Origin: Clostridia bacterium
GTDB lineage: Bacteria > Bacillota > Clostridia > Oscillospirales > QAMX01
Direction of reading: 5' to 3'
Length of the DNA stretch: 6,214 nucleotides
Assembly: GCA_024404415.1 (NCBI GenBank)
Contig: JAKSPX010000101.1
Location: forward strand, 1 to 6,214
Shown: piece after piece, positions 1 through 5,139 of the stretch
Position numbering within the stretch: position 1 is the first letter of the stretch
How the letters are laid out: each line of letters opens with the position of its first letter
The notes under the pieces: model-generated
Databases searched by the model: none
What the model was told of the DNA's origin: nothing
What the model saw: only the letters and a program-made list of their open reading frames with translations
Made by a program: the position numbers and the translations under genes

Positions 1-804
1 ATCCAGATCATGCGCGACTTCGGCTGCACTTTCATCTGCTGCACGCCTTCTTATGCCCTTTACCTCGCCGAAACCATGGAGGAAATGGGCGTCGATATGG
101 ATAAGGACATCAAGCTCCGCCGCGGCTTCTTCGGCGCGGAGCCCTGGACCGAAGCCATGCGGGCGGAGATCGAGAGAAGACTGCACATCAAAGCCTTTGA
201 TATCTACGGCCTCTCGGAGGTCATGGGCCCCGGCGTCGCCTTTGAGTGCGAAAATCAGGGCGGCCTTCACATCAACGAGGATCACTTCATCCCCGAAATC
301 GTCGATCCCGTCACCGGGAAACCGCTGCCGGACGGGGAGGAGGGCGAGCTGGTCTTCTCCTGCGTCACCAAGGAGGCACTTCCGCTTCTGCGTTACCGCA
401 CCCACGACGTGACCTCGTTTGTCACCGAGGAGTGTGCATGCGGCCGCGTCTTCCGCCGCATGAAAAAGCCCACCGGCCGCACCGACGATATGCTCATCAT
501 CCGCGGCGTCAACGTCTTCCCGACCCAGGTCGAAAGCGTTCTTCTGGAAATGGGGCAGGTCTCGCCCTATTATCAGCTGGTCGTCGACCGCAAGGGAAAT
601 CTCGACACGCTCGAAATTCTCGTCGAGATGGGCGACGATATGCTCATCGACAACATCCGCGCCATCGAGGACCTGCAGAACGCCATCCGCCGCAACGTGG
701 AATCCACCCTCGGCATCGCCGCACACATCCGTCTGGTGGAGCCCCACAGCATCGAGCGCGTGGAGGGCAAAGCCAAACACATCATCGACAAACGTGCGCT
801 TTGA
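1..804 (+). CDS. paaK: Phenylacetate-CoA ligase family protein, 3' part (5' end outside window)
   Basis: This is an AMP-forming acyl-CoA ligase of the PaaK type, which activates an aryl acid such as phenylacetate with ATP and CoA in the cytoplasm. The reading frame is open from base 1, so the first in-frame ATG (base 10) is internal. The 267 residues present compare with about 430 in the family, so roughly 165 N-terminal residues are missing. Visible landmarks are the CCTPSYALYLAE segment near residues 13-24, the adenylate-binding YGLSE motif, the LRYRTHD segment whose Asp normally binds the ATP ribose, the GRTDDMLIIRGVNVFPTQVE hinge region, and a C-terminal VEGKAKHIIDKR segment carrying the likely catalytic Lys (K257 of the fragment). 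Most relatives I recall have Arg or Gly where this one has His in RTHD. The ACT gene follows 12 bases after the stop, so the two are probably co-transcribed. The family call is secure; the exact acid used is not, and indole- or aryl-acetate is equally possible. Confidence 0.93.
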   Translation: MQIMRDFGCTFICCTPSYALYLAETMEEMGVDMDKDIKLRRGFFGAEPWTEAMRAEIERRLHIKAFDIYGLSEVMGPGVAFECENQGGLHINEDHFIPEIVDPVTGKPLPDGEEGELVFSCVTKEALPLLRYRTHDVTSFVTEECACGRVFRRMKKPTGRTDDMLIIRGVNVFPTQVESVLLEMGQVSPYYQLVVDRKGNLDTLEILVEMGDDMLIDNIRAIEDLQNAIRRNVESTLGIAAHIRLVEPHSIERVEGKAKHIIDKRAL

Positions 805-816
805 TCGGAGGAGAAC

Positions 817-1245
817 ATGGTCAAGCAGATCTCTGTGTTTATGGAAAACAAAGGCGGCCGCCTCGCCATGGTCACCCGCCTGCTCTCGGAAAATCACGTG
901 GATATCCGCGCCCTTTCGGTGGCGGACACCGCCGATTTCGGCATCCTGCGCCTCATTGTGAGCGACGCGGAGAAGGCCGTCCGCATCCTGAAGGAACAGC
1001 ACATCGCCGCTTCGTCCAATGACGTCCTTGCGGTGGAGCTTATGGATAAGCCGGGCGCACTCGCGAGCGTGCTGACGCTTTTAGAGGAAAAGAAGCGCGT
1101 GGTGGAATATGCCTACGCCTTCATCACCCGCGAGGTCGGGAAAGCCTACGTCATCCTGCGCTGCGGCGACAATCTTGCCGCGGAAGCGGTGCTTCGTGAA
1201 GCGGGCATCCCGATGCTCGACGAAGAAGCGCTCAAAGCTATGTAA
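817..1245 (+). CDS. Tandem ACT-domain protein, probable amino-acid-binding regulator
   Basis: A 142-residue cytoplasmic protein made almost entirely of two ACT domains, roughly residues 3-66 and 70-138. Each begins with a hydrophobic strand followed by a Gly-containing turn and helix: ISVFMENKGGRLAMVTRLL in the first and LAVELMDKPGALASVLTLL in the second. The KPGAL turn is the classical ligand-contact site of ACT domains. There is no catalytic domain, so it is likely a stand-alone sensor of an amino acid or related small molecule. The start is supported by a strong ggaggag Shine-Dalgarno at 807-813, three bases before the ATG at 817. Small double-ACT proteins (COG4747 type) are commonly found next to paaK in anaerobes, often with indolepyruvate:ferredoxin oxidoreductase genes. 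From that context I infer that it modulates the ligase pathway. The ligand cannot be read from the sequence. Confidence 0.88.
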   Translation: MVKQISVFMENKGGRLAMVTRLLSENHVDIRALSVADTADFGILRLIVSDAEKAVRILKEQHIAASSNDVLAVELMDKPGALASVLTLLEEKKRVVEYAYAFITREVGKAYVILRCGDNLAAEAVLREAGIPMLDEEALKAM

Positions 1246-1251
1246 AAAACA

Positions 1252-1282
1252 ATCGCTCGTAAAACGCCGTTTTACGAGCGAT
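1252..1282. repeat. Perfect 13-bp inverted repeat / stem-loop between ACT and PLP-enzyme genes
   Basis: Bases 1252-1264 are the exact reverse complement of 1270-1282, with a 5-base loop (cgccg). On the + strand no T-run follows the stem (acttagaa), so it is not a textbook terminator for the ACT gene. On the - strand the stem is followed by six Ts (the complement of aaaaaa at 1244-1249), which is the layout of an intrinsic terminator for leftward transcription. I see no leftward gene here. It could act as a weak + strand terminator, an RNA 3'-end stabiliser, or an antisense terminator. Confidence 0.7.
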
Positions 1283-1307
1283 ACTTAGAACTGAAGGAAA
1301 AAAGATC

Positions 1308-2591
1308 ATGCCCATTTCAGAAATGACAAAAAAGCTCGCTATTGAGGCGGAAAAGCTCTCATCTCCGCTCTTCCGCGAGATCGAAGCGATCGCGGAATAC
1401 AACACCATGCGCGTCACCGACGCCTTCATCGCCTCCCGCGTGGCGGCGGCGCATTTTGCTCCCTCCACCGGTTACGGCTACGATGACATCGGGCGCGACA
1501 CGCTGGATAAGGTCTATGCCGCGGCCTTCGGCTGCGAGGACGCTCTGGTGCGCCCGCAGATCATCAACGGCACCCATGCTTTGAACCTCATGCTCACCGG
1601 CATCCTCCCCGAAAAGGGCGGGAGAATGCTCTCGCTCACCGGCGCGCCCTATGATACGCTGGCTGAAACGGTGAAGAGATTTGAACAGAACGGCCTTACT
1701 TACAGGGAGCTTGCCTTCACGGGTGAGCCGGAGAAGGATTTTATCGAAAAATGCGCTGCGGCGGTGAAGGAATTCTCGCCCGACGTGGTCTATATTCAGA
1801 GGAGCAAGGGCTACGGCGACCGCATCACCCTTTCCTCCAAGGATATCCGCATCATGGCCGCGGCGGCGAAAAAGGCCTGCCCCGGCGTGATCGTGGCGCT
1901 GGATAACTGCTACGGCGAGTTCACCGAGGCGGGAGAACCCTTCGGCAGCGCCCCGGAAGGCTTTGAAGGCGTCCGCCACGCCCATTTTGAGGGCGAGGAG
2001 GGTATCGTCGACATCGCGGCGGGCTCACTCATCAAGAATCCGGGCGGCGGCCTCGCTCCCTGCGGCGGCTACGTCGCGGGAAAGCACGATCTGGTGGAAC
2101 GCATTGCCGATCAGCTCACCGTGCCGGGCATCGGACGCGAAGCGGGCTGCAATCCCGCAGGCTGGCGGCTTTATTACGAGGGCTTCTTCCTCGCGCCGCA
2201 CGTCGTTGCAGAAGCACTCAAGGCCATGGTCTTCGCGGCCAACCTCCTGACGCTGGCGGGCTTTGAAGCCAGCCCCGGGGGAGATGAGCGCCGCTCCGAC
2301 ATCATCCAGACCATCCGCTTCGGCAAACCCGAGCCGCTCATCGCCTTCTGCCGCGGCATTCAGGCGGCCTCCCCGGTCGACAGCTTCGTCACCTGCGAGC
2401 CCTGGCCCATGCCGGGCTACAATGCCGACGTCATCATGGCGGCGGGCGCCTTCGTGCAGGGCGCGTCCATTGAGCTCTCCGCCGACGCGCCGCTTCGTGA
2501 GCCCTATCTTCTCTACCTGCAGGGAAGCCTCACCTACCAGAGCGGCAAGCTCGCCATCATGCGCGCAGTCGACGGCGCGATGGGGAAATAA
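1308..2591 (+). CDS. Methionine gamma-lyase family PLP enzyme (aluminium-resistance protein family, COG4100)
   Basis: A 427-residue fold-type I PLP enzyme of the Met_gamma_lyase/aluminium-resistance family, full length for the group. Family signatures run in order: TGYGYDDIGRDTLDKVYAAAFG, then VRPQIINGTHAL (cofactor phosphate region), YIQRSKGYGDR, the Asp of ALDNCYGEFTE (D199, expected to contact the PLP pyridine nitrogen), and the Schiff-base lysine K243 in SLIKNPGGG, followed by GGYVAG. All expected catalytic residues are present. Members resemble Cys/Met-metabolism C-S lyases, but their physiological substrate is poorly established; the aluminium-resistance name is historical. The ATG at 1308 has an aagga Shine-Dalgarno at 1294-1298, nine bases upstream. 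The gene lies 62 bases after the ACT gene behind an inverted repeat, so it may be read through from paaK or have its own promoter; I could not identify one. No convincing terminator follows its TAA. Confidence 0.9.
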   Translation: MPISEMTKKLAIEAEKLSSPLFREIEAIAEYNTMRVTDAFIASRVAAAHFAPSTGYGYDDIGRDTLDKVYAAAFGCEDALVRPQIINGTHALNLMLTGILPEKGGRMLSLTGAPYDTLAETVKRFEQNGLTYRELAFTGEPEKDFIEKCAAAVKEFSPDVVYIQRSKGYGDRITLSSKDIRIMAAAAKKACPGVIVALDNCYGEFTEAGEPFGSAPEGFEGVRHAHFEGEEGIVDIAAGSLIKNPGGGLAPCGGYVAGKHDLVERIADQLTVPGIGREAGCNPAGWRLYYEGFFLAPHVVAEALKAMVFAANLLTLAGFEASPGGDERRSDIIQTIRFGKPEPLIAFCRGIQAASPVDSFVTCEPWPMPGYNADVIMAAGAFVQGASIELSADAPLREPYLLYLQGSLTYQSGKLAIMRAVDGAMGK

Positions 2592-2620
2592 ACAGCGTTA
2601 GTCTGACCATATATCACCAC

Positions 2621-2636
2621 ATAATATAATTATTAT
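2621..2636. repeat. AT-only inverted repeat just upstream of the TA promoter
   Basis: Two 6-base arms, ataata at 2621-2626 and tattat at 2631-2636, flank taat. The repeat ends two bases before the -35 box. It consists only of A and T, so part of it may be chance in an AT-rich spacer. Its position fits an operator or an UP-like element for the toxin-antitoxin promoter. Confidence 0.4.
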
Positions 2637-2638
2637 AG

Positions 2639-2667
2639 TTGACAATGTATACCAAAACGAGTATAAT
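2639..2667 (+). promoter_or_regulatory. Consensus sigma-A promoter of the antitoxin-toxin operon
   Basis: The -35 box TTGACA (2639-2644) and -10 box TATAAT (2662-2667) both match consensus exactly and are separated by the ideal 17 bases. Transcription should begin near 2674, about 20 bases before the antitoxin ATG. The spacer holds the palindrome gtatac at 2647-2652. The word GTATA recurs at 2661-2665, overlapping the -10 box, and at 2671-2675, near the start point. This is a plausible set of sites for autorepression by the antitoxin. So strong a promoter is expected for a tightly autoregulated TA operon. Confidence 0.88.
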
Positions 2668-2694
2668 AGTGTATAGATTGAAAGGGGTGAGAAG

Positions 2695-2973
2695 ATGGCA
2701 ACTGCGCCTACGCAAATTCGCATTGATGCTGACATCAAAAGAGATGCCACAGAACTTTTCTCAAAACTGGGATTAGATATGTCCGGAGCCGTTAATCTGT
2801 TCTTACATCAGTGTGTACTTCGAGGTGGGCTTCCGTTTACTGTTGAAATGCCTCGGTATAACAAAGAGACGCTTGAAGCGATGGCAGAAGCGAAGCGGAT
2901 ATCCCATGATCCGACAGTCAAGGGGTATCAGAGCATGGAAGAACTGAAGGCGGCGCTCGAAAACGATGTATGA
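2695..2973 (+). CDS. RelB/DinJ family antitoxin
   Basis: A 92-residue antitoxin that should bind and neutralise the toxin encoded next to it and repress their shared promoter. The N-terminus reads as a ribbon-helix-helix DNA-binding domain: strand around residues 5-11 (PTQIRID), helix around 13-25, then SGAVNLFLHQCVLRGGLPF around 29-47, which is the hallmark stretch of DinJ/RelB proteins. The C-terminal half, including GYQSMEELKAALEN, is the usual toxin-wrapping tail, typically disordered when free and open to protease attack. The ATG at 2695 has an aaggggtg Shine-Dalgarno at 2682-2689, five bases away, and lies about 20 bases after the predicted transcription start. Its last 8 bases overlap the toxin gene. 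The line 2701-2760 is about 45% GC by hand count, well below the flanking chromosomal genes, consistent with acquisition by transfer. Confidence 0.93.
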   Translation: MATAPTQIRIDADIKRDATELFSKLGLDMSGAVNLFLHQCVLRGGLPFTVEMPRYNKETLEAMAEAKRISHDPTVKGYQSMEELKAALENDV

Positions 2974-3238
2974 GGTAAAATTTACCACAGCCTATAAGAA
3001 AAGCTATAAGCTGATGAAGAAGCGTGGAATGGATATTTCTGCATTGGATGAAGTAGTGGACCTGCTCAGACAAGGCCGGAAACTGGACGAGAAATACCGA
3101 GACCACGAGTTATCCGGAACCTATACCGGATTTAGAGAGTGTCACATCAAACCGGATTGGTTATTGGTTTATCTGATCGAAAATGATATTCTCACTTTGA
3201 CTTTGGTGAACACCGGTTCACATTCTGATCTTTTTTGA
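2966..3238 (+). CDS. YafQ-type mRNA interferase toxin (RelE/ParE superfamily)
   Basis: A 90-residue toxin of the YafQ branch of RelE-like ribonucleases, which cut mRNA on the ribosome and arrest translation. From memory of E. coli YafQ, its functional residues H50, H63, D67, W68, H87 and F91 match H47 (RDHEL), H60, D64 and W65 (CHIKPDW), H86 and F90 (GSHSDLF) here with nearly identical spacing, so the active site appears complete. The fold is also supported by the basic N-terminal helix region (AYKKSYKLMKKRG), LSGTYTGFRECHI and the LLVYLIENDILTLTLVNTGSH strands. The ATG lies inside the antitoxin's last codons (8-base overlap, atgtatga) without a strong Shine-Dalgarno of its own. This suggests translational coupling that keeps antitoxin production ahead of toxin. 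The line 3001-3060 is about 40% GC. The stop codon abuts the shared terminator. Confidence 0.93.
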   Translation: MYEVKFTTAYKKSYKLMKKRGMDISALDEVVDLLRQGRKLDEKYRDHELSGTYTGFRECHIKPDWLLVYLIENDILTLTLVNTGSHSDLF

Positions 3239-3276
3239 AAAAACGAGCCGCCTTCTTTTTGAAGGCGGCTCCGTTT
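3238..3276. terminator. Bidirectional terminator between the convergent toxin and MATE genes
   Basis: Arms 3245-3255 (gagccgccttc) and 3261-3271 (gaaggcggctc) pair perfectly over 11 bp around a ttttt loop. Outside them aaac (3241-3244) can pair with gttt (3273-3276) if the C at 3272 bulges out. For leftward transcription (MATE) the stem is followed by six Ts (the complement of 3238-3243), a strong intrinsic terminator. Rightward, from the toxin gene, the tail is cgtttgcttt, which is weaker but usable. Confidence 0.87.
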
Positions 3277-3288
3277 GCTTTGTGGATA

Positions 3289-4713
3289 TCAATCCGCGTC
3301 GGCCTTTTCGGGCAGACCTGTGAATTTCTTCATTTCGTAGAAGTAGGCGATGATGAGCGGGATATCCGCACCGACCCAGGCGGCGGGACCTGCGAAGCAG
3401 ACGCCCATGAAGCCTAAAAGACCCGGCATGATGAAGGCGACCAGCACGCGCATGATCATTTCGAGGATGCCGCCGATCAGGGTGTAGATGCTCTTGCCGA
3501 TGCCCTGAAGGGTGCTGCGGAAGATGAAGAGGGCGTTGAAGGGGATGAAGAAGAAGGAGAGAACGACGAGGTAGATGCGTCCGGCTTCGAGAGATTCGGC
3601 GAGCATCGAAGCTTCGCCGGTGACGAAGAGCTTCATGACCGGCACGCCGAGGAAGGCGCAGAAGGCGGAGGAGATGAAGGACCAGATCAGGGCGATGAGG
3701 CAGCCGCTGCGGACGCCTTTGCGCACACGGCTGTATTTCTCCGCGCCGACGTTCTGCCCGGCGAAGTTGGCCATGGTGGTGGAGAGGGCGAAGCCGGGCA
3801 TGGAGACGAAGCTTTCCACCTTGCCTGCCGCGGTGTAGCCCGCGATGGTGGCCGAGCCGAAGCCGTTGAGGGCGACCTGCAGGACGATCATGCCGGCGGC
3901 GGTGATAGAGGACTGAAGCGCCATCGGGAGGCCGAGTCTGAACATCTGCCCGAAGAGCGACCAGTCGATTTTGAAATCCTCCTTGGTCATGTGTAATTCG
4001 GGGTAGCGCTTCCAGGCGTACCACACGCACAAAACGCCCGAAACGCCCTGCGCGATGATGGTGGCGATGGCCGCGCCCGCGACGTCCATGTGGAGGGGCA
4101 CGATGAAGACGATGTCGAGGATGATGTTGAGGATACTCGAGATGATGAGGAAGATGAGGGGGGAGGTGCTGTCGCCGATGGCGCGGAGGGTACCGGCGGC
4201 GAGGTTATAGACGGCGGTGAAAACGGTGCCGCCGAAGATGATGGCGAGGTAGCTGACCGCGTAGTCAAGGATATCTTCCGGCGTATCCATCAGGATGAGC
4301 ATCGGGCGGGTGAAAGGAAGCGTGATGACCGTGACAAGAATGGTCAGGACGGCGCCCAGCATGATGGAGTGGGCGAGGGCCTTGCGGAGGCCGGACCAGT
4401 CGCCCGCGCCGCGTCTCTGGGCGATGATGATGGAGAAGCCGCCGGTGAGGCCGTACATGAAGCCGAAAATGAAGAAGCTGAGGCTGCCGGTCACGCCGAC
4501 CGCCGCGAGCTTTTCAAGCCCCGCGAAGCGTCCGACGATGGCGGTGTCCGCGGCGTTATAGAAGGTCTGGAAGATGTTCCCCAATACGAGGGGGAGGGTA
4601 TAGAGCAAAATGAGCTTGGTGATATTGACTTTGGTGAGATCGGTCGCTTTCAAATGCGCCACCTGGCCTTTCGTTTCTTCTTTTTTTAGTGGTATTCTAC
4701 CATATCCCGTCAT
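3289..4713 (-). CDS. MATE family multidrug/cation antiporter
   Basis: An integral membrane exporter of the multidrug and toxic compound extrusion family, expected to expel drugs or cationic compounds in exchange for Na+ or H+. The 474-residue frame has the usual two homologous halves and about 12 hydrophobic segments. The first half opens with LYTLPLVLGNIFQTFYNAADTAIVG (about residues 38-61) and includes GTLRAIGDSTSPL near 174-186. The second opens with LGLPMALQSSITAAGMIVLQ (about 260-279) and has AGQNVGAEKYSRVRKG (318-333) and STLQGIGKSIYTLIGG. The substrate cannot be told from this. I list the most upstream ATG (4713), but it has no Shine-Dalgarno and lies inside a good promoter. A TTG at 4653 (residue 21), five bases after AGGTGG, would give a 454-residue protein of more typical length, and I consider it the more likely start. 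The gene converges on the toxin gene and diverges from valS. Confidence 0.93.
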   Translation of the reverse strand: MTGYGRIPLKKEETKGQVAHLKATDLTKVNITKLILLYTLPLVLGNIFQTFYNAADTAIVGRFAGLEKLAAVGVTGSLSFFIFGFMYGLTGGFSIIIAQRRGAGDWSGLRKALAHSIMLGAVLTILVTVITLPFTRPMLILMDTPEDILDYAVSYLAIIFGGTVFTAVYNLAAGTLRAIGDSTSPLIFLIISSILNIILDIVFIVPLHMDVAGAAIATIIAQGVSGVLCVWYAWKRYPELHMTKEDFKIDWSLFGQMFRLGLPMALQSSITAAGMIVLQVALNGFGSATIAGYTAAGKVESFVSMPGFALSTTMANFAGQNVGAEKYSRVRKGVRSGCLIALIWSFISSAFCAFLGVPVMKLFVTGEASMLAESLEAGRIYLVVLSFFFIPFNALFIFRSTLQGIGKSIYTLIGGILEMIMRVLVAFIMPGLLGFMGVCFAGPAAWVGADIPLIIAYFYEMKKFTGLPEKADAD

Positions 4714-4722
4714 GTTTCACAA
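4694..4722 (-). promoter_or_regulatory. Probable sigma-A promoter of the MATE gene, overlapping its first ATG
   Basis: Read on the - strand, TTGTGA (4722-4717) and TAGAAT (4699-4694) are separated by exactly 17 bases. Initiation would fall around 4687, downstream of the ATG at 4713. The resulting leader is A-rich and about 30 bases long, and contains the AGGTGG Shine-Dalgarno (4664-4659) before the TTG codon at 4653. This arrangement is the main argument for the shorter protein. Confidence 0.6.
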
Positions 4723-4792
4723 GGCACAGATAGCACAGAAGAAATACCCGAAAGAAACGAAAATCAAGCATATTGATAAGAAGGCAAAACGC

Positions 4793-4821
4793 TTGACAAA
4801 TCCCGCGTTTTGTGATATGCT
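4793..4821 (+). promoter_or_regulatory. Promoter of the T-box leader and valS
   Basis: A consensus -35 TTGACA (4793-4798) is followed after 17 bases by TATGCT (4816-4821). A TG one base upstream of the -10 (4813-4814) gives an extended -10 element. Transcription should begin near 4828, just ahead of the T-box stem I. It is divergent from the MATE promoter; the two -35 boxes are 70 bases apart. Confidence 0.8.
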
Positions 4822-4827
4822 CATCTG

Positions 4828-5124
4828 GCTTGAAAAGATCATATACCGTAAAGAAATGCGACGATCAAGACCAGTACCCCGCAAAATGGCATCAGGGAGC
4901 GTGCGCCGCGACTGAGAGCGCGCGTGCCGGAATGGAGCGGAGGAAGTCACTTGTGAGCAGAAGAGCTGAAAGAAGTAAGCCCTTCCGGCCTCCCCCGTTA
5001 CCATGGGAAGGGACATGGAAGTGTCCCATAAAGCGCGCTCTTTTCAAAAAAGAGCGAAAACGGGTGGTACCGCGTGAGGAATTTCCTCTCGTCCCGAGTC
5101 GGACGAGGGGCTATTTTTATTTTT
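4828..5124 (+). promoter_or_regulatory. T-box riboswitch leader, valine-specific (specifier GUC)
   Basis: This untranslated leader senses uncharged tRNA-Val and lets transcription proceed into valS when valine charging falls. The diagnostic T-box word, cgggtggtaccgcg, is at 5061-5074; its TGGT (5065-5068) can pair with the ACCA end expected of tRNA-Val. In stem I, caag (4866-4869) pairs with cttg (4950-4953). These close an internal loop with AGTA (4873-4876) on one side and gaaGTCa on the other, placing the specifier GUC, a valine codon, at 4946-4948. Above it ccgc pairs with gcgg, and the arm continues to a GC-rich distal loop. Next come ccttcc (4981-4986), able to pair with ggaagg (5006-5011) in the stem IIA/B pseudoknot region; a hairpin 5010-5027 with a ggaa loop; a further hairpin 5036-5056; and the antiterminator/terminator switch. 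The stem assignments are by eye. Together with the 426-base gene-free stretch they account for nearly all of 4828-5139. Confidence 0.93.
5085..5124 (+). terminator. Regulated intrinsic terminator of the valS T-box
   Basis: Bases 5085-5094 pair with 5101-5110 (10 bp including one G-U) around the loop cgagtc, followed by the T-rich tract tatttttattttt. The upstream T-box sequence at 5061-5074 can form the competing antiterminator with part of the 5' arm region when uncharged tRNA-Val docks. The valS ATG is 15 bases after the T-tract. Confidence 0.9.
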
Positions 5125-5139
5125 GAAAGGAAATTGAAC

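Noticed and set aside
246..1022. 258-codon + strand frame spanning the paaK-ACT junction
   Set aside because: It is an Arg/His/Pro-rich out-of-frame translation crossing two well-supported genes.
1359..1985. 208-codon open frame on the - strand inside the COG4100 gene
   Set aside because: It is antisense to a gene with all family motifs; the product is Arg/Gly/His-rich and looks like a shadow.
3218..4030. 270-codon - strand frame overlapping the MATE gene in another frame
   Set aside because: It is very rich in Arg, Leu and His with no membrane pattern or motif, whereas the overlapping frame encodes a clear MATE transporter.
4090..4689. 199-codon + strand frame rich in Asp, Glu and Gly, antisense to MATE
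   Set aside because: The acidic composition is the expected complement of the hydrophobic membrane codons of the MATE gene; nothing independent supports it.
4717..5126. Small open frames on both strands inside the valS leader, as possible leader peptides
   Set aside because: The region is explained by the T-box RNA structure; the frames lack good ribosome binding sites and cross the structured stems.
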